Shown piece by piece: positions 35,895 through 43,848 of a stretch of DNA of 64,000 nucleotides. The notes beneath the pieces were generated by a model that saw only the letters and a list, made by a program, of their open reading frames with translations, had not been told where the DNA came from and searched no databases. Position numbers and translations under genes: made by a program. This DNA comes from Streptomyces lavendofoliae. Lineage in GTDB: Bacteria; Actinomycetota; Actinomycetes; Streptomycetales; Streptomycetaceae. Positions within the stretch are counted from its first letter, which is position 1. Each line of letters begins with the position of its first letter. The stretch lies in assembly GCF_014649735.1 (NCBI RefSeq), contig NZ_BMTP01000004.1:1-64000 (forward strand), given 5' to 3'.

Positions 35895-36689
35895 CTACCT
35901 CTGGGCAGGTCGTACGGCGGCTTCCTCCGCCCCTTCGGCGTCCGCCGCACGGGTGACGGCCGCCGGTGTGGCCGCCTTCGTCTCCTTCGTCCGTGCCTCC
36001 TCGGCCGCGCGCTCCACCTTCTCGGGCGTCACGAAGCGGTAGCCGACGTTGCGCACGGTGCCGATCAGCGACTCGTGCTCGGGGCCCAGCTTGGCGCGCA
36101 GCCGCCGTACGTGGACGTCCACGGTGCGTGTACCGCCGAAGTAGTCGTAGCCCCACACCTCCTGGAGGAGCTGTGCGCGGGTGAACACCCGGCCCGGGTG
36201 CTGGGCCAGGTACTTCAGCAGCTCGAACTCCTTGAAGGTCAGGTCCAGGACCCGGCCCTTGAGCTTGGCGCTGTACGTGGCCTCGTCGACCGACAGGTCG
36301 CCGTTGCGGATCTCCATGGGGGAGTCGTCCGCGGTGATCTGCTGGCGGCCCGTCGCGAGCCGCAGCCGTGCCTCGACCTCGGCCGGACCGGCCGTGTCCA
36401 GCAGGACGTCGTCGATGCCCCAGTCGGCGGTGACGGCCGCGAGACCGCCCTCGGTGACGACCAGGATCAGCGGGCAGCCCGGCCCGGTGGAGCGGAGCAG
36501 CTGGCACAGCGACCGCACCTGCGGCAGGTCGCGGCGGCCGTCGACGAGGATCACGTCCGCGCCCGGGGTGTCCACGAGCGCCGGGCCCTCGGCGGGGGCC
36601 ACGCGCACGTTGTGCAGCAGCAGTCCCAGAGCGGGGAGCACCTCTGTCGACGGCTGGAGGGCATTGGTCAGGAGCAGCAGAGAACTCAT
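35895..36689 (-). CDS. glnR: global nitrogen regulator GlnR
   Basis: A 264-residue OmpR-family orphan regulator. The receiver-like domain has VILVDGRRD with D at the phosphorylation position but lacks a full acidic pocket, as in GlnR proteins. The winged helix is [24 protein letters not shown] (cut) and [15 protein letters not shown]. No kinase gene is adjacent. The sequence matches my memory of S. coelicolor GlnR (267 residues). It controls glutamine synthetase, ammonium transport, nitrate and nitrite genes. ATG 36689 follows a G-rich ribosome site; ATG 36701 is possible. Its upstream region carries a PHO-box-like unit. Confidence 0.94.
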   Translation of the reverse strand: MSSLLLLTNALQPSTEVLPALGLLLHNVRVAPAEGPALVDTPGADVILVDGRRDLPQVRSLCQLLRSTGPGCPLILVVTEGGLAAVTADWGIDDVLLDTAGPAEVEARLRLATGRQQITADDSPMEIRNGDLSVDEATYSAKLKGRVLDLTFKEFELLKYLAQHPGRVFTRAQLLQEVWGYDYFGGTRTVDVHVRRLRAKLGPEHESLIGTVRNVGYRFVTPEKVERAAEEARTKETKAATPAAVTRAADAEGAEEAAVRPAQR

Positions 36690-36820
36690 CGTTCCCCCCA
36701 TGCCCGGGTCGTCCTGCGGTCGTACACGGTTCGCCGGCCCATACGTCGGTTCCTCCTCGGTCCCTGCGAGGACGTTGCGGCACTGCTTCCTGCGTGGCTC
36801 CTCGCGCCCTGAGAGCCCTT

Positions 36821-36842
36821 GTTCACCTGTCTGTAACAACGG
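36821..36842. promoter_or_regulatory. PHO-box-like unit in the glnR upstream region
   Basis: GTTCACCTGTC at 36821-36831 matches a PhoP 11-bp unit well; the next phased unit (TGTAACAACGG) matches poorly. PhoP is reported to bind the glnR promoter in S. coelicolor. GTAAC at 36833-36837 followed by GAAAAC may also be a partial GlnR half-site. Confidence 0.45.
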
Positions 36843-36857
36843 ACGGAAAACACAAAA

Positions 36858-36885
36858 GGATCCGGGGGCTGCGTCGCCCGGATCC
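36858..36885. other. hairpin between glnR and hydrolase genes
   Basis: GGATCCGGG (36858-36866) pairs with CCCGGATCC (36877-36885) around a 10-base loop. On the minus strand it is followed by TTTTGTGTTTT, so it reads as an intrinsic terminator or attenuator facing glnR. On the plus strand it sits just before the AGGAG of the hydrolase gene. Confidence 0.7.
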
Positions 36886-36907
36886 TCTTCCCAGGAGAAT
36901 AGCCCAC

Positions 36908-37723
36908 ATGACTTCCGAGGAAGAGGGCGCGTTTCACATCGTGGATGTTCCCTCGCTCACGTCCGGTTCCCGGCGCGCCATGCTGCGTACATCCGACGGG
37001 GTCCGGATCGAAGCGGTCCATTCGCCGCTCGCGGCACCGCGCGCCGCAGGTGTCCCCGACACGGCCGTCGTGGTCGCCCATGGGTTCACGGGCTCGGTCC
37101 ACCGGCCGGCGGTGCGGCGCACGGCGCGGGCGTTCGCCCGGCGGGCCGGGGTCGTCACCTTCTCCTTCCGGGGGCACGGCCGGTCGGGCGGCCGGTCCAC
37201 GGTCGGCGACCGCGAGGTGCTGGACCTGGCCGCGGCGGTGCGCTGGGCGCGGGAGCTGGGGTACGCGCGCGTGGTGACGGTCGGGTTCTCGATGGGCGGG
37301 TCGGTGGTGCTGCGGCACGGGGCGCTGTTCAAGGACGCCCCGTCCCGGGCGGACGCCGTGGTCGCGGTGAGTGCCCCGGCGCGCTGGTACTACCGGGGTA
37401 CGGCTCCGATGCGGCGGGTCCACTGGGTGATCACCCGGCCCGCCGGGCGGCTGGTGGGCCGCTACGGGCTGCGCACCCGCATCCACGACCGGGACTGGGA
37501 CCCGGTTCCGATGTCGCCGGTCGAGGCGGTGCCGCTGATCGCCCCGACGCCGCTGCTGATCGTGCACGGCGACCGCGACCCGTACTTCCCGGTGGACCAC
37601 CCGAGGATGCTGGCGGCCGCGGGACCGGCGGAACTGTGGTTGGAGGAGGGCATGGGGCACGCCGAGAACGCGGCCGGTGAGGCCCTGCTCGCCCGCATCG
37701 CGGACTGGCTGTCCCTGCCATAG
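36908..37723 (+). CDS. alpha/beta hydrolase
   Basis: A 271-residue serine hydrolase of alpha/beta fold. The oxyanion turn is AHGFTGS, the nucleophile elbow GFSMGGS (S128), the acid lies in HGDRDPYFP and the histidine in GMGHAEN. These give a full catalytic triad of an esterase or lipase-like enzyme; the substrate is not evident. AGGAG lies 12 bases before ATG 36908. It is divergent from glnR and is followed 33 bp later by a MoaD-like gene. Confidence 0.9.
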   Translation: MTSEEEGAFHIVDVPSLTSGSRRAMLRTSDGVRIEAVHSPLAAPRAAGVPDTAVVVAHGFTGSVHRPAVRRTARAFARRAGVVTFSFRGHGRSGGRSTVGDREVLDLAAAVRWARELGYARVVTVGFSMGGSVVLRHGALFKDAPSRADAVVAVSAPARWYYRGTAPMRRVHWVITRPAGRLVGRYGLRTRIHDRDWDPVPMSPVEAVPLIAPTPLLIVHGDRDPYFPVDHPRMLAAAGPAELWLEEGMGHAENAAGEALLARIADWLSLP

Positions 37724-37756
37724 CCCATGATGGAGGCCGACGAAAGGAGTGCCGCT

Positions 37757-38011
37757 ATGGCAGCGGGGACCATCCGCTACTGGGCCGCGGCCAAGGCCGC
37801 CGCCGGGACCGCCGAGGAGCCGTACGCCGCGGAGAACCTGGCCGAGGCGCTGGACGCGGTGCGCGAGCGGCACCCCGGGGAGCTGACGCGGGTGCTCCTG
37901 CGGTGTTCGTTCCTGGTCGACGGTGATCCCGTCGGGACCCGGAGCCATGAGACCGTACGGCTGGCCGAGGGCGGCACGGTCGAGGTGCTCCCGCCGTTCG
38001 CAGGAGGGTGA
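37757..38011 (+). CDS. MoaD/ThiS-family sulfur carrier protein
   Basis: An 84-residue beta-grasp protein ending in PFAGG; the C-terminal GG is the site adenylated and thiocarboxylated in sulfur carriers. IRYWAAAKAAAGTAEE at the start matches MoaD. AAAGGAGT precedes ATG 37757. It could serve molybdopterin synthesis or another sulfur transfer; no moaE is adjacent. A rhodanese gene lies 2.5 kb downstream. Confidence 0.9.
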   Translation: MAAGTIRYWAAAKAAAGTAEEPYAAENLAEALDAVRERHPGELTRVLLRCSFLVDGDPVGTRSHETVRLAEGGTVEVLPPFAGG

Positions 38012-38021
38012 ACCCCACAGC

Positions 38022-39323
38022 ATGAGCAGCGATCAGCAGTACCCGTACGGACACGGGTACGAGGACCCGGACGCCGCGCGGACGCCGGACGTCGCGCAGA
38101 CGTGGGAGGGCCAGACCTGGGACACCCAGTACCAGCCGGCCGTCCAGCCCGCGCCGCAGCCGTACCCGCAGCCCGCCCAGCCGTACGCGGCGGACACCGC
38201 CTACCTGCCGGTGCAGGGCGCGGGCGCTTCCGAGGGCCCGGGTCCCGGTTCGTACCCGCTGCCCCCCGAGGTCCCGTACGAGGCCCGCGCCCCGTACGAC
38301 CCGTCGGCACCGTACGGCGCGTCCGCCCCGCACGACCCCTACGGCGCGTCCGCCTCGCACGACCCGTACGGCGCCCAGGCCCCGTACGGAGATCAGGCCC
38401 CCTACGACCCGCCGACCACGCTCCTGCGGCCGGTCACCGACGGGGCGGCACCCGCGCCGGCCCGGGCCGCCGGGCCCGCCGACGGGCTCACCGCCGCGTC
38501 CGCCGCCGCGCCCGCCGGGCCTGGGTACGGCACGGCCACGACCTCGGGTCACGTGCGGCTGACCGACGCCCAGCGGGCCCGCGCCGAGGGCCGCTCGCCG
38601 ATCATCGACCCGGGTATGCAGCCGGCCGTGCTGACCGCCGCGCTCGGTGGCCTCCTCGCCGCCGGCGCCGCCCTCGGGACGTACGGTCCACTCGTCCCGC
38701 TGGTCCTGCTCCAGGCCCTCACCGCCGCCGGCTGGTTCCGGCTCAACGGCATGTGGCCCGCCCGCCAGGGCATCGCGCTCGCCTTCGCGGGCGGCCTCAC
38801 CGCGGACGTGGCGCTGCTCGCCGTCGGTGAGGAGCACGCGCCCGCCGCGCTGCTCGGCACGCTCGGGGTGTGGGTGCTGCTGGTGATCGTCCTCCAGCTG
38901 CGCAGCCACGCGGGCTCCGACGAGCGGCAGTACGGCCTGATGGCCACCGTCGCCTCGTCGGCGCTCGCGGTCGTCGCGGCCGGGTTCCTGGCCGCCGCGT
39001 CCGTCGCGTCCGACGCGGTCGTCGTGGGCGGCCTCGCGGTCGCCGTCGCCATCCCGGCCCGCGCCCTGCCCCTGCCCGGGCCGGCGACGCTCGTGGTGGC
39101 GCTGCTCGCCGCGGCCGGTGCCGGGGCCGCCGCCGGCGGGCTGACCGGCATGGGGGCGCAGGGCGCGCTGCTGGGCCTGGGCGCCGGGGTGTGCGCCCTG
39201 GCCGGGCACCGGGTGGCCGCCTACGACTACCCCTCCCGCTTCGTCCACATGACGGCCGGGGTGGCGCTGCCGCTCGCCCTCGCGGCGCCGGCCGTGTACG
39301 TGCTGGGGCGTGCGCTGGCCTGA
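38022..39323 (+). CDS. actinobacterial multi-pass membrane protein with Pro/Tyr-rich N-terminus
   Basis: A 433-residue protein. Residues 1-180 are low complexity (repeats of PYG, DPYGA and APYD). The rest forms about nine membrane helices, such as AVLTAALGGLLAAGAALG and ALLGTLGVWVLLVIVLQL. The RTNTCAG-like end is absent, and no transport motif is recognised. The disordered N-terminus is typical of Streptomyces septal or envelope membrane proteins. AGGAGG precedes ATG 38022 by 14 bases, and it starts 10 bp after the MoaD-like gene. Function unknown. Confidence 0.8.
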   Translation: MSSDQQYPYGHGYEDPDAARTPDVAQTWEGQTWDTQYQPAVQPAPQPYPQPAQPYAADTAYLPVQGAGASEGPGPGSYPLPPEVPYEARAPYDPSAPYGASAPHDPYGASASHDPYGAQAPYGDQAPYDPPTTLLRPVTDGAAPAPARAAGPADGLTAASAAAPAGPGYGTATTSGHVRLTDAQRARAEGRSPIIDPGMQPAVLTAALGGLLAAGAALGTYGPLVPLVLLQALTAAGWFRLNGMWPARQGIALAFAGGLTADVALLAVGEEHAPAALLGTLGVWVLLVIVLQLRSHAGSDERQYGLMATVASSALAVVAAGFLAAASVASDAVVVGGLAVAVAIPARALPLPGPATLVVALLAAAGAGAAAGGLTGMGAQGALLGLGAGVCALAGHRVAAYDYPSRFVHMTAGVALPLALAAPAVYVLGRALA

Positions 39324-39419
39324 GCGGCCGGAGCGGGGGAAGGGAACCAACGGGTGCCCCCGAACGTCGATCATGACGTCACGGGGGCGGTCGCCGACAG
39401 GGTGGGGGAACACCGAGCA

Positions 39420-40112
39420 ATGCGAGCACTGCGAATACTGCTGATCACCGCTGTGGTCCTCGGTGGCCTCTTCGTCGTCGCCGACCGCCTGGCGGTGAAC
39501 TACGCCGAGTCCGAGGCGGCCGAGCGAATACGGACCGCGCAGGCACAGGCCGGCTCCGCCGACGTCTCGATCGAGGGCTTCCCCTTCCTGACCCAGGTCC
39601 TGGGCAAGGAGCTGGACCGGGTCGACGTCACGCTCACGGGCGTGGAGGCGACGGCCGGCGGACGCCGGGTCCGCGTCACCGAGATGAAGGCCGCCCTGCG
39701 CGACGTGCGGCTGGAGGACAACTTCTCGCGGGCCGTCGCCGCCTCCGCCGACGGCACGGCGCGCATCTCGTACGCCGATCTGGGCGCGGCGTCCAGCGAG
39801 GACGTCACCGTCGGCTACGGCGGCAACGGCAAGGTCAAGGTCACCGGCTCGGTCGAGATCCCGTTGCTGGGCAAGGTCACCCGCAGCGTGCTGTCCTCGG
39901 TCAGCCTCGCCGGGGACGACACCATCCGCGTGCGCGCCGACAAGGTCCCCGGTGAGGGGCTCCCGGGCGTCGAGGAGCGGGTGCGCGAGCGCACGGACTT
40001 CGACCGCCAGGTCGGCGGGCTGCCGGCCGGGCTGAAGCTGCGGAAGGTCGAGGCGACGCCGGAGGGCGTCGTGGTCACGGTCACCGGCAAGGACGTCGTG
40101 CTGACCGGCTGA
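39420..40112 (+). CDS. DUF2993 (LmeA-like) membrane-anchored protein
   Basis: A 230-residue protein with one N-terminal membrane helix (RALRILLITAVVLGGLFVVA, residues 2-21) and an exported domain. The pattern IEGFPFLTQVLGKELDRVDVTL (cut) and the final VTGKDVVLTG belong to DUF2993, whose mycobacterial member LmeA acts in lipomannan elongation and has a lipid-binding TULIP-type fold. ATG 39420 puts the hydrophobic helix at the start; a GTG 66 bp upstream is possible. It may carry lipid across the wall zone, by analogy. Confidence 0.82.
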   Translation: MRALRILLITAVVLGGLFVVADRLAVNYAESEAAERIRTAQAQAGSADVSIEGFPFLTQVLGKELDRVDVTLTGVEATAGGRRVRVTEMKAALRDVRLEDNFSRAVAASADGTARISYADLGAASSEDVTVGYGGNGKVKVTGSVEIPLLGKVTRSVLSSVSLAGDDTIRVRADKVPGEGLPGVEERVRERTDFDRQVGGLPAGLKLRKVEATPEGVVVTVTGKDVVLTG

Positions 40113-40259
40113 AACCGGCTTTCGGCCACATCGTGAGACGGGGCCGTCCGATCCGCAGATGGCGGGGGACGAAGCCCGGCGACACGGTCGGCCGCCACCC
40201 GTTCGGCCGAGTGTGCGTCCCACATCATGGACGATCGTGTCTCACGATGCGACACGCCG

Positions 40260-40289
40260 GTGACACGGCCGCCCGTCCGTCCCTACGAT
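40260..40289 (+). promoter_or_regulatory. promoter of a leaderless Cys leader peptide
   Basis: GTGACA (40260-40265) and TACGAT (40284-40289) are separated by 18 bp. TACGAT ends 7 bp before the ATG of the leader peptide, so transcription should begin at or next to the start codon. Confidence 0.65.
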
Positions 40290-40296
40290 CGGCGTC

Positions 40297-40377
40297 ATGA
40301 AGCGACAGGCGGACCTCACGAAGCGGCGGGCAGTAGACCTGTGCCGCGTCGCCGCCATGCTCTGTCGCTCCGTCTGA
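40297..40377 (+). CDS. Cys-containing leader peptide (26 residues)
   Basis: A 26-codon frame reading MKRQADLTKRRAVDLCRVAA then MLCRSV and TGA. It matches the actinobacterial putative leader peptides (xVDLxRVxxxxC) found upstream of sulfur-metabolism genes, with Cys codons at 16 and 23. No ribosome site is present because the transcript is predicted leaderless. It lies 171 bp upstream of a thiosulfate sulfurtransferase gene. By analogy, ribosome stalling at Cys codons under cysteine shortage may raise downstream expression; the mechanism here is inferred. Confidence 0.8.
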   Translation: MKRQADLTKRRAVDLCRVAAMLCRSV

Positions 40378-40548
40378 GCGGGAGCCCGACCTCCCGTATC
40401 CCAGGGCCCGTCACGCACCCCGAGGCCCGCCCCTGTGCCGAATCCGCCGCGTGGACCCGTACCCCCGTACGAGCGAGCGCGCAGAGGCGAAGAGCACCCG
40501 GCACCACCCCGCCACACCCCGCCGCACACTGCCCCGGAGGAGAACAGC

Positions 40549-41394
40549 ATGAGCCGCAGCGACGTCCTGGTAGACGCCGACTGGGTCGAGGCCCACATCG
40601 ACGACCCGAAGGTCGTCATCGTCGAGGTCGACGAGGACACGTCGGCGTACGACAAGAACCACATCAAGAACGCCGTCCGGATCGACTGGAAGCAGGACCT
40701 CCAGGACCCGGTCCGCCGCGATTTCGTCGACCAGGAGGGCTTCGAGAAGCTCCTGTCCGCGAAGGGCATCGCCAACGACGACACCGTCGTCCTCTACGGC
40801 GGCAACAACAACTGGTTCGCCTCGTACGCCTACTGGTACTTCAAGCTGTACGGCCACGAGAGCGTCAAGCTCCTCGACGGCGGCCGCAAGAAGTGGGAGC
40901 TCGACTCCCGCGACCTGGTCGACGGCTCCGAGGTCCCGAACCGCCCGGCCACCCAGTACAAGGCCAAGGCCCAGGACACCTCCATCCGCGCCTTCCGCGA
41001 CGACGTCGTGGCCGCGATCGGCAACCTCAACCTGGTCGACGTGCGCTCCCCCGACGAGTTCAGCGGCAAGCTGCTCGCCCCGGCGCACCTCCCGCAGGAG
41101 CAGTCGCAGCGCCCCGGCCACGTGCCGAGCGCCCGCAACATCCCGTGGTCGAAGAACGCCAACGACGACGGCACCTTCAAGTCCGACGAGGAGCTCAAGG
41201 CGCTGTACGCCGACGAGCAGGTCGACCTGGAGAAGGACACCATCGCCTACTGCCGCATCGGTGAGCGCTCGGCCCTGACCTGGTTCGTGCTCCACGAGCT
41301 GCTCGGCCAGGAGAACGTCAAGAACTACGACGGCTCGTGGACCGAGTACGGCTCCCTCGTCGGCGTGCCGATCGAGCTCGGCGCCAACAAGTAG
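40549..41394 (+). CDS. sseA: thiosulfate sulfurtransferase (rhodanese)
   Basis: A 281-residue two-domain rhodanese. The C-terminal domain has the active loop YCRIGERS (C235), which matches the CxxxxR[ST] form of actinobacterial thiosulfate sulfurtransferases of the CysA/SseA type. The N-terminal domain is catalytically inert (WFASYAYWYFKLYG). It transfers sulfane sulfur from thiosulfate to an acceptor thiol. GGAGG lies nine bases before ATG 40549. It follows the Cys leader peptide and precedes a DUF1416 (SseC-like) gene, as in mycobacteria. Confidence 0.94.
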   Translation: MSRSDVLVDADWVEAHIDDPKVVIVEVDEDTSAYDKNHIKNAVRIDWKQDLQDPVRRDFVDQEGFEKLLSAKGIANDDTVVLYGGNNNWFASYAYWYFKLYGHESVKLLDGGRKKWELDSRDLVDGSEVPNRPATQYKAKAQDTSIRAFRDDVVAAIGNLNLVDVRSPDEFSGKLLAPAHLPQEQSQRPGHVPSARNIPWSKNANDDGTFKSDEELKALYADEQVDLEKDTIAYCRIGERSALTWFVLHELLGQENVKNYDGSWTEYGSLVGVPIELGANK

Positions 41395-41443
41395 TCCCGG
41401 ACCTCCCGTCCCTTCCCTCCCCGAAGACCCCTCAGGAGCACCC

Positions 41444-41731
41444 ATGTGTGGAGCACAGGCCGGCGGCCCGGACGCTTCGACGATCAAGCCCGGTGAGACC
41501 ACGATCCAGGGCCAGGTGACCAAGGACGGCGAGCCCGTCGTCGGTTACGTGCGTCTGCTGGACTCGACCGGTGAGTTCACCGCCGAGGTCCCGACCTCCG
41601 CGACCGGTCAGTTCCGCTTCTACGCGGCCGAGGGCACGTGGACCGTCCGCGCCCTCGTCCCGGGCGGCACGGCCGACCGCACGGTCGTCGCCCGGCAGGG
41701 CGGCCTGGCCGAGGTCGCCATCGCCGTCTGA
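41444..41731 (+). CDS. sseC: DUF1416 / SseC-like small sulfur-metabolism protein
   Basis: A 95-residue beta-rich protein beginning MCGAQAGGPD, with Cys at position 2. It has a transthyretin-like pattern (GEPVVGYVRLLDSTGEFTAE, TGQFRFYAAEGTWTVRAL, cut). This matches the SseC family found downstream of rhodanese genes in mycobacteria and Streptomyces. It is 49 bp downstream of the sulfurtransferase gene with CAGGAG upstream. A role in sulfur handling is inferred from this pairing. Confidence 0.92.
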   Translation: MCGAQAGGPDASTIKPGETTIQGQVTKDGEPVVGYVRLLDSTGEFTAEVPTSATGQFRFYAAEGTWTVRALVPGGTADRTVVARQGGLAEVAIAV

Positions 41732-41831
41732 CGGCACCGCTCACTGGCCGCAGGGCCGCGCCTCCTGGGGGTTGGACGCTTACCGGGACCGAGGTGCGGC
41801 CCTTCGGTCGTTTCCGTCCTACGCTGGACGT

Positions 41832-42092
41832 ATGTACGCCCGGCGCCGGCACGTGTACTTCGTGATGATGACGGCCTGCCTGGTGCTCTTCGTGGGCGCC
41901 TGGGCCGTCGTACGGCTGTGGTCCACGCCCGCCGCCGTCGCCATGTGCTTCGTCGCCATGGTCATCCCGCCGGTCGCCGCGATGGTCGCCAACCGGCGGG
42001 GCCCGGAGGACCGCTGGTGGGACGACCCCAGCGGTGACCCCACGTCCGACGAGTGGTGGGACGAGCTCGACGGCAAGCGCAGACGCCGGTGA
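41832..42092 (+). CDS. DUF3099 membrane protein
   Basis: An 86-residue protein with two membrane helices (about 8-28 and 32-50) and an acidic C-terminus with WWDDP and SDEWWDELDG, the DUF3099 signature. Start ATG 41832 is preceded by TACGCT with a short gap, so it may be leaderless. Function unknown; common in actinobacteria. Confidence 0.85.
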   Translation: MYARRRHVYFVMMTACLVLFVGAWAVVRLWSTPAAVAMCFVAMVIPPVAAMVANRRGPEDRWWDDPSGDPTSDEWWDELDGKRRRR

Positions 42093-42138
42093 CGGCAGCC
42101 CCTCGGACCCCGGGCCGGCGTACCGCCGCAGGCGGGCG

Positions 42139-42501
42139 TCAGTAGACCAGCGCCTGCGCGTCGTCGGCCAGCGCCTCGCTCACGAAGACCTGCGCCCCCG
42201 CGATCCGCACGCCCTCCAGGACGTCCTTCTCGGTGATGTCGCGCCGCGCCGCGCACTGTGTGCACAGCGTGACGCGCCCGGCCGCCAGAACCGAGTCGAT
42301 CAGGTCCGGCAGCGGCGCCGCGTGCGGCAGCTCGAACTCCGCCGCCCGGCCCGGCAGCGCGAACCACGAGGACTCACCGGTCAGCCAGAGCGAGACCTCC
42401 ACCCCGCTGGCGACGGCGACCGCCGCCACCGTGAAGGCCTGCGAGCAGCGCTCGGGGGCGTCGGCCCCTGCGGTCACCTTGATCACGAGCTTCTTCGCCA
42501 T
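42139..42501 (-). CDS. DsrE-family protein
   Basis: A 120-residue protein of DsrE/TusD fold (KKLVIKVTAGADAPERC start, VEVSLWLTGE central strand, VTLCTQCAARRDI with two Cys). DsrE proteins can act as sulfur relays, and the CTQC motif could carry persulfide. It sits beside the rhodanese/SseC genes on the opposite strand. I use ATG 42501; GTG 42510 is an alternative. No ribosome site is clear. Confidence 0.85.
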   Translation of the reverse strand: MAKKLVIKVTAGADAPERCSQAFTVAAVAVASGVEVSLWLTGESSWFALPGRAAEFELPHAAPLPDLIDSVLAAGRVTLCTQCAARRDITEKDVLEGVRIAGAQVFVSEALADDAQALVY

Positions 42502-42612
42502 ACGCCGCACTGTAGTGCGCGGCGGGGAACCTCACACGGAGGGCCATGGCCCCACCCATTACGCTGGGACCCGGCCCTTTCTTCGCCCACACCGCTCACC
42601 GAGGAGCATCCT

Positions 42613-42714
42613 GTGCTTGAGGCTTTCTTCTCCGCCCTGCTGGTCCTGGTCTGCGTCGGCGTGCTCGGCTTCGCCGTCCTGACCGTGAAGAAGCTGTACC
42701 AGGGCCAGCGCTGA
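42613..42714 (+). CDS. 33-residue single-helix membrane peptide
   Basis: A 33-codon frame from GTG 42613 with a good GAGGAG site. The product (MLEAFFSALLVLVCVGVLGF and then a KKLYQGQR tail) is one hydrophobic helix followed by a basic end. Ribosome site, hydrophobic pattern and memory of similar tiny genes at this place in Streptomyces support it. It could be a small membrane regulator or assembly factor. Function unknown. Confidence 0.7.
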   Translation: MLEAFFSALLVLVCVGVLGFAVLTVKKLYQGQR

Positions 42715-42742
42715 CCACTCCTACAGATCGACTGAGCTGCTC

Positions 42743-43315
42743 ATGATCGAGATTCCGTCCGACCTGAACCCCGACCTCGTCCCCCTCGCGTTCCTCCTGG
42801 GCACGTGGGAGGGCGCGGGCGTCTCCGACTTCCCCGGCGCCGAGAAGTGCAACTTCGGCCAGTCCGTGACCTTCAGCCACGACGGCCGGGACTTCATCGA
42901 GTACACCTCCCGCACCTGGGTCCTGGACGCCGAGGGCAACAAGGTCAAGCCCCTGGAGTCCGAGAGCGGCTACTGGCGCATCGACAAGGAGCGCAAGGTC
43001 GAGATCGTGATGGTGCGCGACCAGGGCATCGTCGAGGTCTGGTACGGCGAGCTCGCCGACCAGAAGCCGCAGATCGACCTGGTCACCGACGCCGTCGCGC
43101 GGACCGCCGCCTCCGGGCCCTACAGCGGCGGCAAGCGGCTCTACGGGTATGTGAAGGGCGACCTGATGTGGGTCGGGGAGAAGTCGACGCCCGAGGTGCC
43201 GCTGCGGCCCTACATGTCGGCCCACCTGAAGAAGGTCGTCACGCCCGAGCAGGTCGAGGCCTGGGCGAAGGACCTCGGCGACCTGCCGGACGACGGCATC
43301 GCGTTCTTCAAGTAG
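42743..43315 (+). CDS. FABP/nitrobindin-like heme-binding protein
   Basis: A 190-residue beta-barrel protein with the nitrobindin/THAP4-like signature GTWEGAG at the first strand (residues 20-26), followed by FGQSVTFSHDGRDFIEYTSR (cut). Nitrobindins bind ferric heme and can isomerise peroxynitrite. The C-terminus carries an extra helix (TPEQVEAWAKDLGDLP). It sits 50 bp upstream of nur. The start ATG 42743 has no strong ribosome site. Confidence 0.9.
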   Translation: MIEIPSDLNPDLVPLAFLLGTWEGAGVSDFPGAEKCNFGQSVTFSHDGRDFIEYTSRTWVLDAEGNKVKPLESESGYWRIDKERKVEIVMVRDQGIVEVWYGELADQKPQIDLVTDAVARTAASGPYSGGKRLYGYVKGDLMWVGEKSTPEVPLRPYMSAHLKKVVTPEQVEAWAKDLGDLPDDGIAFFK

Positions 43316-43365
43316 CCCTCCGGCAGCCCTCGGTCTTCGCGGTCGGTGCTCCTACACTGGAGCGC

Positions 43366-43839
43366 GTGGTGAGCACCGACTGGAAGAGCGACCTGCGGCA
43401 GCGCGGCTACCGGCTGACTCCCCAGCGCCAGCTTGTCCTGGAGGCGGTGGACGTCCTGGGGCACGCGACGCCCGACGACATCCTCGGCGAGGTGCGCAGG
43501 ACCGCCTCCGGCGTGAACATCTCCACCGTCTACCGGACGCTGGAGCTGCTGGAGGAGCTGGGCCTGGTCAGCCACGCCCACCTCGGCCACGGCGCCCCCA
43601 CCTACCACCTCGCCGACCGGCACCACCACCTGCACCTGGTGTGCCGCGACTGCGCGGACGTCATCGAGGCGGACGTGGAGGTGGCCGCCGAGTTCACCGC
43701 GAAACTCCGCCGCACCTTCGGTTTCGACACCGATATGAAGCACTTCGCGATCTTCGGGCTGTGCGAGAAGTGCGCGAAGAAGGCCCCGGGGGCCGAAGAG
43801 GCCCAGGAGGCCGGTGCCCCGTCCGGCGGCGAGTCGTAG
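43366..43839 (+). CDS. nur: nickel-responsive Fur-family regulator Nur
   Basis: A 157-residue Fur-family repressor. The winged helix is RLTPQRQLVLEAVDVL (positions 16-31), the metal region is DRHHHLHLVCRDC (H86-H88, H90, C93, C96), and the end is FGLCEKC (C133, C136). It is close, from memory, to S. coelicolor Nur, which with Ni2+ represses sodF and the nik nickel-uptake genes. A TACACT at 43353-43358, 7 bp before GTG 43366, suggests a leaderless transcript. The C-terminus is a 20-residue Gly/Glu/Ala tail. No sod or nik gene is adjacent. Confidence 0.93.
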   Translation: MVSTDWKSDLRQRGYRLTPQRQLVLEAVDVLGHATPDDILGEVRRTASGVNISTVYRTLELLEELGLVSHAHLGHGAPTYHLADRHHHLHLVCRDCADVIEADVEVAAEFTAKLRRTFGFDTDMKHFAIFGLCEKCAKKAPGAEEAQEAGAPSGGES

Positions 43840-43848
43840 GCTGATCAC

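Noticed and set aside
36833..36850. GlnR box for glnR autoregulation
   Set aside because: GTAAC and GAAAAC occur but with the wrong spacing (8 rather than 6 bp), so it is noted only as a possible half-site.
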